Of a DNA stretch of 64,000 bases, positions 35,216 through 44,939 are shown in pieces (the stretch's first letter is position 1; the number at the start of each line of letters is the position of its first letter). A model generated the notes under the pieces. The model was given only the letters and a program-made list of their open reading frames with translations, ran no database searches and was not told the DNA's origin. Source of the DNA: CAVZTX01 sp963778375. GTDB taxonomy: Bacteria; Chloroflexota; Ktedonobacteria; Ktedonobacterales; Ktedonobacteraceae. A program made the position numbers and the translations under genes. The stretch lies in contig CAVZTX010000024.1 in assembly GCA_963778375.1 (NCBI GenBank), forward strand, positions 62,001 to 126,000, given 5' to 3'.

Positions 35216-36934
35216 TTAATATGCTCCTCGGCTGAATAAGACCGCTGGAATGGTGCGGAAGAGTATCTGGAAGTATAAGCGCAGTGACCAGTTTTCAATA
35301 TAATAGAGATCCATGAGCACACCCTCGTCGAAACTGATATCGCTACGCCCTCGTACCTGCCACAATCCTGTCATACCGGGTTTGATGGCGAGACGACCTT
35401 TTTGCCACTCTTCATATTGTGCTACCTCTTGTGGCAGGGGCGGGCGTGGCCCCACCAGGCTCATCTCACCGCGTATCACATTAATGAGCTGTGGGATCTC
35501 GTCAAAGCTTGTGCGGCGCAGGAATTTCCCTACTGCCGTAATACGCGGATCATCTTTCATCTTGAAGAGTGGTCCCTGAGCCTCGTTGTGCGCCATCAAA
35601 GCAGCAAGCACCTGCTCGGCATTGTTGTACATTGAGCGGAATTTATACACGCTCAATGGCCGTCCATTCCGGCCTATGCGGGTTTGCTTGTAAATGGCTG
35701 GGCCTGGCGAGTTAAGGCGAATAGCGAGCGCAATCAGAAGCCAGAACGGTGATCCAACCAGTAATATGAGTGCGGCCACAATGATATCAACCAGACGGGT
35801 GATTGTTCGCTGTACCGAGTTGATCGGAACTTGTTTGATACTAATGAGTGGGATGCCTTCCACAGCTTCCATATCTACACGCGATAGATTTAACTCATAC
35901 AAATCCGGGACGAGTTTGAATGACGCTCCTACACGTTCACACAGGCGTACAGTCTTAATGGATTGCTCGTGCATCTGCGAAGGTAGGGCAATAATCACCT
36001 CATCGATCTGCATCGAGTTAATCACCGGGCGCAGATCTTCCAGCGTACCAAGCATTCTAAAGCGCCCGAAATCGCCCGGCGGCTCACTCATATCATGGAG
36101 AAATCCCACAATTGTGTAACCCAGGTTGGGTTTCGCTGCAATATGCTGCATAATCATTTTGCCCAGGCGTCCTGATCCCACGACGAGCAAGCGCGTTTCA
36201 CCGAGTCCCATACGGTACAGCGTTCCCATCGCTACCGAAACAATGAGTCGTCCTGCACTTACAACGACAATAGTTGTTGCCCATACGAATGGCACCAGCA
36301 GACGAGAATTTGAAGGCGGCTGAAAGACAAAGTAGTATGTTATCAAGAGTGCCAGGCCCATTGTGGCAGAAGTGGCGATAGTCCATGCCTGACGAAACCA
36401 GCTCCCAGTCAAACGAATGCTATATAGACCACGAAGCGCAAAGATGACAATGAGTCCGATGACAATGCTTATTCCAAGTCCTATAAAACTCGTTAAAGGA
36501 GTTAAAACATCCTGGGGTATGGTGGTATGCATGTGAGGAGCTACACTCTCAACCCCTGATAAATTGTAGCGAATAGTGGATATGAGCTTACTTTTGAAGA
36601 AAACATTATAGCGCAGAATGTACGCTAACTGAAAAGCACTCGCTGCCAATGTTGCATCTAAGATCACCATCGCGATACGTTCAAAGATGCGCCACTGATG
36701 ACGATGCGAACGCCGCTCTGAGATAGCTTTTGTGATAGGGCCGGTTGCTCCTCCCACCATGTCATTTGTTGCCTGCCCCAAAGGCATAGGCTGTTGTCCG
36801 GGGGGCAAGGTTCCTATTCTATCTGTATCTGTGGGGGCGCGATACATCCGACCCCTACTATCGATATTGGTCATTTGTGATAGTTTACTACTTTTCACGA
36901 GATTAAGCCTATATCCTACCGGGGCGTGATGCAT
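35216..36934 (-). CDS. undecaprenyl-phosphate sugar phosphotransferase (WbaP/WcaJ type)
   Basis: A 572-aa polyprenyl-phosphate hexose-1-phosphate transferase that starts lipid-linked repeat-unit synthesis. N-terminal ~110 residues are hydrophilic, then four membrane helices, a CoA-binding-like Rossmann domain (LLVVGSGRLGKMIM), a fifth hydrophobic segment and the catalytic domain (YKFRSMYNNAE, FLRRTSFDEIPQLINVIRGE, LVGPRPPLP, KPGMTGLWQVRGRS). The true start is unsure: the first ~45 codons run through two REP-like palindromes (about 36826-36860 and 36915-36950), so MTNIDSR at 36874 or MYRAP at 36847 are alternatives. Confidence 0.92.
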   Translation of the reverse strand: MHHAPVGYRLNLVKSSKLSQMTNIDSRGRMYRAPTDTDRIGTLPPGQQPMPLGQATNDMVGGATGPITKAISERRSHRHQWRIFERIAMVILDATLAASAFQLAYILRYNVFFKSKLISTIRYNLSGVESVAPHMHTTIPQDVLTPLTSFIGLGISIVIGLIVIFALRGLYSIRLTGSWFRQAWTIATSATMGLALLITYYFVFQPPSNSRLLVPFVWATTIVVVSAGRLIVSVAMGTLYRMGLGETRLLVVGSGRLGKMIMQHIAAKPNLGYTIVGFLHDMSEPPGDFGRFRMLGTLEDLRPVINSMQIDEVIIALPSQMHEQSIKTVRLCERVGASFKLVPDLYELNLSRVDMEAVEGIPLISIKQVPINSVQRTITRLVDIIVAALILLVGSPFWLLIALAIRLNSPGPAIYKQTRIGRNGRPLSVYKFRSMYNNAEQVLAALMAHNEAQGPLFKMKDDPRITAVGKFLRRTSFDEIPQLINVIRGEMSLVGPRPPLPQEVAQYEEWQKGRLAIKPGMTGLWQVRGRSDISFDEGVLMDLYYIENWSLRLYFQILFRTIPAVLFSRGAY

Positions 36935-37004
36935 ATAGCCCCTACTATCTAACGATTCGATGAGACGTTGTTAGTGTGTCCTTACATCTCGGCTGAGCTT
37001 GCCC

Positions 37005-38201
37005 CTATGAACGTCTTGATGGAGCGCTGTTTGTATGTTTTTGTGATTTATGCGCTGTTGCTGCTTGTTCATAAACATTAATAATTTGTGTGGCCATCGC
37101 CTGGGCTGAAAATTGCTGTGTGACTGAAGGCGCAAGTGCACGGCAACGTTCGCGATAGTCATGATTAGTCAATGCCTGGTAAAGTGCATTAGCCATTGTT
37201 TCTACATCATATGGGTCTACTGCCAGTGCGATATCGGCTCCCGCCTCCGGCAAGCTGGAGACGTTTGAAGTGACAACAGGTGTGCCACACGCCAGGGCTT
37301 CTGCCACAGGCAGGCCAAAACCTTCATAGAGCGATGGATAGATAAATGCCGAAGCTGCTGAGTACCAGAGCGCTTGTTCGGCATCGGCTACGAAGCCTGG
37401 AAAAATAACCTCCGACTTTAACCCAAGCGTCTGTACCTTTTCAAAAATCGAGTCGTAGAACCAGCCTTTCCCACCCGCCAGCACGAGTTTCTCCGAAATA
37501 GCATGCGCATTGCGAAGTTGTGCGTATGCTTCAAGGATCGTGGTAATATTCTTGCGTGGTTCTAATGTGCCAAGGTACAGGATAAATCCGCCTGCCAGTC
37601 CTTGTTTCTGCCGGAAGGAATCTCTCTCTTCCTCATGTATTACGCTTGAAAAGCGTGCATCGATGCAAGGATGAACCGTTTGTATGCGTTCGGCAGGAAT
37701 ATTCACTAATTCGACGGCATCACGTTTCGTACTGTCAGAGTCGGCGATGATTCTTGTGGCATGTCGTAAACTGCGTAGAGTAAAGGTTCGATGATACACG
37801 CGCTTCGCTCGGGTTAGTACATGAGGAAAGCGCAAGAATGCCAGGTCATGCAGTGTGACCACTCCAGCGCAATTGCGAGGTAACATTTCTGGCAGAACAT
37901 TTGCGGGCGAGTGAAACACATCGATGTTCCTTTGACGCAAAAGTGATGGCAGCGTCAATTGTTCCCAGGCCACTCGAGACGCAGGTCGTGCCTCAGACCA
38001 CGAGACAGGAACGTAGGTGATCTGGGGAGAATATACTGCCAGGCGCTCTACTACATCCTGTCCATTCACAAAAATTGTATATGTATGTTGCCCCGGTTGT
38101 TTTGCTAGTTCAGTTATCAAGTAGCGTATATAGCGACTAATCCCGCCATTGCGATAGGTCTGACTAAATGATAATAATTGAGCATTAATACCTATATGCA
38201 T
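37005..38201 (-). CDS. GT4 glycosyltransferase (mannosyltransferase-like)
   Basis: A 398-aa GT-B enzyme beginning MHIGINAQLLSFSQTYRNGGISRYIRYL-type donor-independent N-domain; ARIIADSDSTKRD, GTLEPRKNITTILEAY and YEGFGLPVAEALACGTPVV (EX7E) mark it as GT4. C-terminus is basic and low complexity. Part of the exopolysaccharide gene run; the gap to the phosphotransferase is only 70 bases and holds a REP-like sequence. Confidence 0.9.
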   Translation of the reverse strand: MHIGINAQLLSFSQTYRNGGISRYIRYLITELAKQPGQHTYTIFVNGQDVVERLAVYSPQITYVPVSWSEARPASRVAWEQLTLPSLLRQRNIDVFHSPANVLPEMLPRNCAGVVTLHDLAFLRFPHVLTRAKRVYHRTFTLRSLRHATRIIADSDSTKRDAVELVNIPAERIQTVHPCIDARFSSVIHEEERDSFRQKQGLAGGFILYLGTLEPRKNITTILEAYAQLRNAHAISEKLVLAGGKGWFYDSIFEKVQTLGLKSEVIFPGFVADAEQALWYSAASAFIYPSLYEGFGLPVAEALACGTPVVTSNVSSLPEAGADIALAVDPYDVETMANALYQALTNHDYRERCRALAPSVTQQFSAQAMATQIINVYEQAATAHKSQKHTNSAPSRRS

Positions 38202-38272
38202 CCCGAATAGTCTCCTCTTCGCACTTCCTTAACGCCTACTATAACGTGCCTGAAATTGACAAGGTAACAGTC

Positions 38273-39190
38273 CTAGACCTTCTCTGCCCTGCGCCAAAGC
38301 AGGTAGTTCTCTTGGAATTGCGGGTAAATCTCGCCACGCTCATAAAGAGCGCTTAATGCTGCCTGCACCGTAGTATTATAGAGTACATATTGTGGCAGCG
38401 CGGTAATCGACGCGCCTTGCGCGTTTGCTACGAAGCTTAGCACATCGGCAGTTCGCCGCCCCTCTCCCTCCGTCAGGTAAGTTCGTACTTGCTCTAGTAT
38501 ACTCTCCAATCGCTCGATAGTATAATCCATGACCCGATTGGCCTGTTCTGCTGATGTGTATATTTCACCATGACCTGCTACCACATGCTCAAAGGACGTG
38601 GTCTGCGTTTTCAGCGAGGCCAGAGTGGTAAGTCCGGCTTGTATATCTGTATAGAAAGGAATGCGATGCTTGTCGAGTATCTCAGGCGTCAAGAATGCAT
38701 CACCTACGAAAAGAGTCTTGCCGAAAGCCATCCCTATCTGTTCGGTGCTGTGACCTGGAAGGGCAACCACATCTAGAGGGATCGAGTCTACGGTATGTTC
38801 GTTGCCTGCAAGGATGACATTGGCCAGACATGGTTTGGCGAGCAGAAACTTGTGCTGTAAATCGCGAGGCGGCTGTGCCCCGCTAAAAAGGTAAAGCGGC
38901 TCCAGAATGGGTCCAGCCATCACCGATGCCTCAACTCGCGTTGCATAAACCGTCAGACCCGTTTGTCGCACGAGATAATGTGCACCGCCAAAATGATCGG
39001 CATGAGCATGCGTGATCAGTAGTGCAGTAGGAGTGAGGCCCAGCTTTTTTACTGAGTTGAGTATATCGCGGCCCGTGTCCTTATCCATACCACTATCGAT
39101 GATGAGGCAGCGATCTTCGTGGGCGATCACGCCAATATTGGCTCCTCCCTGGATCACCCAGGTGCCTTCGGCCAATTGTGTCAGTTGCAT
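38273..39190 (-). CDS. metallo-beta-lactamase-fold hydrolase
   Basis: A 305-aa MBL-fold enzyme: THAHADHFGGAHYL (residues ~60-73) is the HxHxDH metal motif, GHSTEQIGM and GDAFLT carry the third His and bridging Asp, and AGHGE the last His. The C-terminal ~60 residues form a helical domain as in MBL proteins of the lactamase_B/ glyoxalase-like group with a winged C-terminus. Substrate unknown. No partner gene nearby. Confidence 0.88.
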   Translation of the reverse strand: MQLTQLAEGTWVIQGGANIGVIAHEDRCLIIDSGMDKDTGRDILNSVKKLGLTPTALLITHAHADHFGGAHYLVRQTGLTVYATRVEASVMAGPILEPLYLFSGAQPPRDLQHKFLLAKPCLANVILAGNEHTVDSIPLDVVALPGHSTEQIGMAFGKTLFVGDAFLTPEILDKHRIPFYTDIQAGLTTLASLKTQTTSFEHVVAGHGEIYTSAEQANRVMDYTIERLESILEQVRTYLTEGEGRRTADVLSFVANAQGASITALPQYVLYNTTVQAALSALYERGEIYPQFQENYLLWRRAEKV

Positions 39191-39589
39191 TTTTGCAGCT
39201 TTCTTATAGGGTAGTGCTATTGTTAATAACGCTAGTACCAGGGTTAAAAGTCTTGCATGCAGAAATATGAGAGTGTATACTGCACGCTGTGCGAGGGACT
39301 CGATTGATCGCGTCCCTACAGCCTAATGGGGCAAGGTGCAAAAGAGAAATCAACGACGTGAGTAATTTTGTGAAAAATGAGCAGGTGCGTTGCGTTTTTC
39401 TCTGCGTCGGTGTATTATAGCCTAAAGTCCCTAGTGGCGCAATGAATTGTGCCTCTTTCCTTGAAATGCGCAGCTCTGCAACGGAGCAAGCGCTCCCAGG
39501 AAGTCCTCCAGGCCTGCCGCCTTACAGGTCAGCAGGCTTGATAGGTAGTATTCAAAATTGCGAGTAACGAAATTACGGGAGAATGCGCG
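39191..39589. other. gap upstream of the PP2C gene
   Basis: About 400 bases. It holds a REP-like palindrome at 39296-39320 (GGGAC…GTCCC followed by TAC), the promoter at 39390-39418, and a ~170-base leader with G+C-rich inverted repeats (for example AGGCCTGC/GCAGGCTT near 39505-39540). No protein gene. Confidence 0.55.
39390..39418 (+). promoter_or_regulatory. promoter of the PP2C gene
   Basis: TTGCGT (39390-39395), 17-base spacer, TATTAT (39413-39418); transcription would begin about 160 bases before the gene, leaving a long structured leader. Confidence 0.5.
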
Positions 39590-42034
39590 TTGACTAGTCA
39601 ACTCCATCTCGATGTCGCTCAGTTAACAGATGTTGGTCGCAAACGCGAACACAACGAAGATAACATGGCCTATGTCATTCCCAAAGACCCAGAGGCGATG
39701 GCAAAGAAGGGTGCGTTGTTTATTGTTGCCGATGGCATGGGTGGACATGCGGCCGGGGAAGTTGCCAGCGAGATCGCAGTGGATACGGTCAGTAATGCTT
39801 ACTACCAGGATGACAATGACGATGTTGCCGAATCGCTCCTACACGCCATTCGACGTGCCAATGCCGCCATTCACCAGAGGGCGGCGGAAAATATGCTGCG
39901 CAGTGGCATGGGTACGACCTGCGTCGCAGCTATCCTGCGCGGCAATCATGCCTATATTGCTAATGTCGGGGACAGCCGTGCCTATCTCCTCCGTAATACC
40001 TCCGTCAGGCAGGTCTCACAAGATCATTCGTGGGTTGCTGAGCAGGTTCGCGCTGGTCTGCTCACCGAGGAACAGGCTCGTACCCATGCGCAACGCAATG
40101 TCATCACTCGTTGTCTAGGAACACAGGCAGATGTCGATATCGACATCTTCTCAGAAGAACTGGAGCAAGGAGATTCCCTTATCCTTTGTACAGATGGACT
40201 CTCCGGCCTCGTCAGCGATGAAGAGCTACAGAGGATCGTCAATCAGTACGTTCCGCAGGAAAGCGTTTATCATCTCGTAGAACGTGCTAACGAAAATGGC
40301 GGCCCCGACAACATCACTGCCATCGTCGTGCGTGTCCAGGAGGTGGGTGTTGAACCACCAAATGTGCGGCATCCTGTACGAGTGGGCGGGCGAGAAAACG
40401 TTGAAGACACAAAGGTGCTCAGGGACGGGATTAATCGGATGCCTACAGCCAGGACTGGTGAAATGCGCCCTACGACAGTACCTTTGCGTATTGCCAGTGG
40501 TCCACTCGTGTCTCCTGAAAGCGGCATCCTTCCTCAGCCCGTTGCGCAGGAACTCCCGCCGGGACGGCATCGTCTTTTTTACCCGTCGCTGGCACTACTC
40601 GTTCTTATCGTTCTGACATTAGTAAGTGGGGGCATCTACTATTTCATTCATAAAAGTCAGGATGTAGAGCAGCTATTGCAAAATGCTCAGAACACGATCG
40701 ATCAGGCCAATGGAAACCTTTCGGCCAGTCCAGGACTAGCCCTTTCACAACTTGCACAGGCCCAGAGTACCTTACGCAGAGCACAAAAAAATAAGCTCTC
40801 CACTGCACAAAGTACGCGGGCTGCAAATCTGCTGAACAACCTCACTAAAGATGTACAGGTAGCCATTGATACCTACAATGCCAGCCCAAATGCCGCCATC
40901 AGTGTCTTGCCATGTGATGGCAAAACTCCTACAGTTATTAATGAGGGAAGTGCCAATACGACCCCTGAGAGCATTGTCTCTGTACAGGTTGGGAAAACTG
41001 CACTCCTCTATGCTCTAGGTCAGGATGGCAACATCTACTGGTTGAAGGGTACCAATAATTTCAGTTTGCAGGGCAGCAATCCTTTGCCGCAGAATACGCA
41101 AGCACTCGCACTTGCTGGAGATGGGGATCAGCTTTTTGCTTTGTATTCTCAAGCGAACGGCGGCTATAGTCTGAGCCTCTATCACCCCGATGCCTCAGGA
41201 AACCTGGGCAAGGCGGCAAGTACCGTCTCGCTCAGTTCGAAATTCACACAGGATGGCAAGACCCCCTACCTTATCACAGTGTCTGGCCAGAATTTTTACA
41301 TGGTCCTTGCTTCCAATGCAGCTCCAACAAATGCGCTCCTGTTGCATTACAGCGTCACGACAAATCAACTGAACCTTGATGCAAAGACGTTGAGTGTTTC
41401 GGGTTTCATCAGTGGGATAGCGGCGTTGCCCGGTGAGGAATTGTTCCTATTACTACCCGATGGCATCAAAAGTGTGCAATTCGCAACTGGAAATTCGCCA
41501 GTTTCTGTCCAGGTAGCACAACTAATCGTCCCCCCACTGGCAATTGGTGATCAGCCGTTTCAAGCAAAGACGATGAACGTGCCACTGCCGCAGAAACCAC
41601 CGCAGTTCCTGGATGTTGCAGGTGCATCTTCGCTGACACCAGGGATTATCAATCCACTGTTGACGAGCATCATCGATACTGTGCCACATCTTTACATCAG
41701 CGATCCAGTGAACCATCGCATCATTGATCTCGTTGTTGGGCCTAGTGCCTCGCCAAATGTTACTCCAGCGGTAGGTACATCTACCCCTCCCAGTGTATCG
41801 GCAAAAGGTGTCACACCTACTTCGACAAGTCTCCCTACCAATGTGACCCTTCAACTATTTCAGCAGGTGGTCTCTGCCAACTTCCTGAGCCAGATGAAGA
41901 GCATCGCAGTAAATCCGCAGGCGATGACTATTTCTGCCTTGATACTCATGTCGAATAACCCTACCAAATTCGGTCTCATTCCAATAAGTACAGGGAAACA
42001 AACGAATTGTATGACCCAGCAATCCGGGTCATAG
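39590..42034 (+). CDS. membrane PP2C-type protein phosphatase with external propeller-like domain
   Basis: 814 aa from TTG 39590. Residues ~8-250 are a PPM/PP2C Ser/Thr phosphatase: VGRKREHNEDN, FIVADGMGGHAAGE, GMGTT, VGDSRAYL, TDGLSGLV and NGGPDNITAIVV give all metal-binding aspartates. A helix at ~330-350 crosses the membrane, and the last ~450 residues outside are beta-rich with repeated LLHYS/LYHPD-like blades and a Thr/Pro/Ser linker near the end. Likely reverses Ser/Thr kinase signalling (a kinase lies at 52.9 kb), with the outer domain sensing. aspS follows after 21 bases. Confidence 0.88.
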   Translation: MTSQLHLDVAQLTDVGRKREHNEDNMAYVIPKDPEAMAKKGALFIVADGMGGHAAGEVASEIAVDTVSNAYYQDDNDDVAESLLHAIRRANAAIHQRAAENMLRSGMGTTCVAAILRGNHAYIANVGDSRAYLLRNTSVRQVSQDHSWVAEQVRAGLLTEEQARTHAQRNVITRCLGTQADVDIDIFSEELEQGDSLILCTDGLSGLVSDEELQRIVNQYVPQESVYHLVERANENGGPDNITAIVVRVQEVGVEPPNVRHPVRVGGRENVEDTKVLRDGINRMPTARTGEMRPTTVPLRIASGPLVSPESGILPQPVAQELPPGRHRLFYPSLALLVLIVLTLVSGGIYYFIHKSQDVEQLLQNAQNTIDQANGNLSASPGLALSQLAQAQSTLRRAQKNKLSTAQSTRAANLLNNLTKDVQVAIDTYNASPNAAISVLPCDGKTPTVINEGSANTTPESIVSVQVGKTALLYALGQDGNIYWLKGTNNFSLQGSNPLPQNTQALALAGDGDQLFALYSQANGGYSLSLYHPDASGNLGKAASTVSLSSKFTQDGKTPYLITVSGQNFYMVLASNAAPTNALLLHYSVTTNQLNLDAKTLSVSGFISGIAALPGEELFLLLPDGIKSVQFATGNSPVSVQVAQLIVPPLAIGDQPFQAKTMNVPLPQKPPQFLDVAGASSLTPGIINPLLTSIIDTVPHLYISDPVNHRIIDLVVGPSASPNVTPAVGTSTPPSVSAKGVTPTSTSLPTNVTLQLFQQVVSANFLSQMKSIAVNPQAMTISALILMSNNPTKFGLIPISTGKQTNCMTQQSGS

Positions 42035-42055
42035 GAAGCTTTACATAAAGGAGTT

Positions 42056-43856
42056 GTGAAAGTCGTGGGTTTAGAGGTCTATTTTCGGACACATACGTGT
42101 GGTGAATTAAATGCAGATGCTGTTGGTCAAGAGGTGACCCTGGCGGGTTGGGTCAATCGGCGACGAGATCATGGTGGACTAGTCTTCCTGGATATCCGCG
42201 ACAGATATGGTATAACGCAGGTGATTTGCGATCCTGAGCGCTCTCTCGAAGCGCATGGTATTGCTTCTGAGTTACGTTCGGAGTACGTAGTGCAGGTCAG
42301 CGGAACGGTGGTACCCCGTCTGCCAGGAACAGAAAATCCGAATTTGAGCACGGGGGCGATTGAGGTTGCTGCTGATCGCATTGTCATACTGAATACTTCG
42401 CGCACAACACCATTTCCGATTAGCGATAACATTTCGGTGGATGAGTCCTTGCGGCTCAAGTACCGCTATCTTGACCTGCGTAGGCCAAGCATGAGGGACA
42501 ATATTGTGCTGCGCCATCGCGTCGTCAAGGTGATACGGGATTATTTGGACGAGCGTGACTTCCTTGAGATCGAGACGCCGATTTTGATGAAAAGTACGCC
42601 GGAGGGCGCTCGTGACTACCTGGTACCAAGTCGGCTGTATGCAGGTGAGTTCTACGCCTTGCCGCAGTCGCCACAACAGTTGAAGCAGTTGTTGATGGTG
42701 GCAGGTATGGATCGGTACTTCCAGATTGCCCGATGTTTCCGGGATGAGGATCAGCGTTCAGATCGCCAGCCGGAGTTTACCCAGCTCGATCTGGAGATGT
42801 CGTTCGTCGCCGAAGAAGATGTGATGGAGCTGATCGAGGGGTTGTTGATTCACCTGATCGAGAAGACGACCAATAAACACATCAAACAACGTCCTTTCCC
42901 ACGTTTGAAGTATGCAGATGTGATGGATCGTTATGGCACAGATCATCCTGACCTGCGCTTTGATCTGCCACTGGTAGAGATATCTGAGCTAGCATCGGCG
43001 GGAAATTTTGGTGTCTTCCAGAATGCGCTGGCTGCTAATGGCATCGTCAAGGGTATGCGCGTGCCGCAAGCTGGGCAGTATAGCCGCAAAGAAATCGAGG
43101 AACTGACCGAATTTGCGCGTATGTTGGGCGCAAAGGGTTTGGTTACGCTAGCAATCAGTCCTACAGGCGAGGTGAAGTCTCCACTGACCAAGTTCATGAG
43201 TGCCGAGCAGGTGCAGGCGATCATTTCGCGGCTTGCAGGTGAAGCGGGCGACTTGTTGTTGTTTGTCGCAGATAGCGCCAAGGTGAGCAAATGATGTGCT
43301 TTTCCGCTTGCGGGTGAAGCTGGCCGAGCGGCTGAAGCTGATTGACCCAAATGAGATGGCGCTTTGCTGGGTGGTTGACTTCCCACTGCTGCACTTTGAC
43401 GAAGAAGGCCAACGTTATGAGGCCGAGCACAATCCTTTCTCAGGCATGGACGAGTCGCATATTGAGCGACTCGACACCGATCCATTGAATATACGCGCCA
43501 AGCAATACGACATCATCTGTAACGGCTATGAAGTTGGTGGTGGCAGCGTGCGCATCAATGTTGCCGAGCTTCAGCATAAGGTCTTCTCGTTGATGAAACT
43601 GGATGACGAGGAGATTCGTGAGCAGTTCGGGCATATGCTGGAAGCTTTCGAATATGGAGCGCCACCTCATGGTGGTATTGCCCTGGGTATTGATCGTCTG
43701 GTGATGTTACTGGCTGACGAGGAGAACATCCGCGAGGTAGTTGCTTTCCCCAAGACGCAGAGCGCAATAGACCTATTGATGAATGCTCCTTCGCCTGTAG
43801 ATGAGAAGCAGTTAAAGGAGCTGCATCTCAAGGTAGTGACAGAGGAGAAACGGTAG
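42056..43856 (+). CDS. aspS: aspartyl-tRNA synthetase, split by a frameshift
   Basis: Class II synthetase of the bacterial type: N-terminal anticodon-binding OB fold (EVTLAGWVNRRRDHGGLVFLD), motif 1, motif 2 (ARCFRDEDQRSDRQPEFTQLD), GAD-like insertion, and in the second part motif 3 (GGIALGIDRLVMLLA). The first frame ends K-TGA at 43292-43294; the family's continuation (DVLFRLRVKLAERL) is in the +1 frame. The three A's of AGCAAATGATGTG at the joint would give a continuous frame if one A were absent. The corrected length is ~599 aa, normal. Since the enzyme is essential, this is most likely a sequence error; readthrough by +1 slippage at AAA-TGA-T is the alternative. Start GTG 42056 follows AAAGGAG closely; GTG 42065 is also possible. 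Confidence 0.95.
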
Positions 43857-43950
43857 ACCAGGACAATATGGCTAATGTGCATACATGCTCTAGGATCCGC
43901 ACAGGTGTGATTAACGGTCTGGCATAGTTTGATATAGGTGACTCTTACGA

Positions 43951-43995
43951 AATGAACAGGATACCGATGGCAAGTCCAGAGGAGTCCTGTTCATT
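43951..43995. terminator. bidirectional terminator aspS / ABC permease
   Basis: AATGAACAGGA (43951-43961) pairs perfectly with TCCTGTTCATT (43985-43995), followed on the + strand by GCGTTTTGTTG. Confidence 0.7.
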
Positions 43996-44015
43996 GCGTT
44001 TTGTTGTCTTCAATA

Positions 44016-44939
44016 TCAACGTGCGACACGCGGGTAGAGGCGAGCTCCAATGAGCACCAAGGCTATTGTGACGAGTAGCATGACAACGAAATCGGTTATG
44101 AGACCCGTTGTAATGGTGCCACCTGCGAGCATAAGCGAGCGCAGGGCATCAACTTCGTAGCTAAGCGGATTGCTGTGGGCGATAGCCTGGAGCCATTTCG
44201 GCATGATGGCTACGGGATAGATGGCGTTGCTGGCGAAGAACAGTGGCATTGTGAGGAGCTGGCCGATGCCCATGAAACGCTCGCGGGTCTTTACAAGGCA
44301 GGCGATGATGAGCGAGAACGTGGAAAAGCAGGCAGCGCCGAGGATCACGATGACAATGACACCCAGCAAGGCCAGCGGGTTCCAGTTCATATGTACACCG
44401 AGAATGAGCGCCAGCAGGTAAATGATGACCGCCTGTGAGAGGCCACGCAACCCTGCTGATAACGCCTTGCCTAGCACGAGCGCGGTGCGTGGGGTTGGAC
44501 TGGCCAGAAACTTGTGGATAATGCCTAGATCGCGTTCCCAGATAATGGCAATACCGGCGAAGATGGCGATAAAGAGCACACTCTGGGCCAGGATGCCAGG
44601 GGCCATGAAATCCAGGTAAGGCACTCCTCCGGTGGGGATAGCGCGGATATGGGTGAACACTTCGCCGAAGATCAGCAACCAGAGGGCGGGTTGAACCGCA
44701 CGCGTAAGCACGTCGGTTGGGTCGTGACGGAGCTTGCGTGCCTCCAATCCGACGATGGTCGCGGTCTTCTCAATGAAACTGAGAGGGGCCGCGAGCCAGG
44801 TTGCTTTGGGTGGAAACGACTGCCCTTTGGTTTGAGTAATGCTAGCCAAGTCGCCTTGCTGTGCGGCGGGTTCTTGCAGTTTCACGGTAACTTCCTCCAG
44901 ATTCCAGGGCATTGCCTGTGTAGTGAGTAAAGACATCAT
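44016..44939 (-). CDS. ABC-2 type exporter permease (DrrB-like)
   Basis: A 307-aa integral membrane protein with six helices; LTRAVQPALWLLIFGEVF, LASPTPRTALVLGKALS and SNPLSYEVDALRSLML are typical of DrrB/NodJ-like drug or polysaccharide permeases. The N-terminal ~50 residues are hydrophilic. The gene overlaps the ATPase gene by 98 bases, an unusually long overlap; MPWNLEEV at 44912 would shorten it to 71. Confidence 0.88.
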   Translation of the reverse strand: MMSLLTTQAMPWNLEEVTVKLQEPAAQQGDLASITQTKGQSFPPKATWLAAPLSFIEKTATIVGLEARKLRHDPTDVLTRAVQPALWLLIFGEVFTHIRAIPTGGVPYLDFMAPGILAQSVLFIAIFAGIAIIWERDLGIIHKFLASPTPRTALVLGKALSAGLRGLSQAVIIYLLALILGVHMNWNPLALLGVIVIVILGAACFSTFSLIIACLVKTRERFMGIGQLLTMPLFFASNAIYPVAIMPKWLQAIAHSNPLSYEVDALRSLMLAGGTITTGLITDFVVMLLVTIALVLIGARLYPRVAR

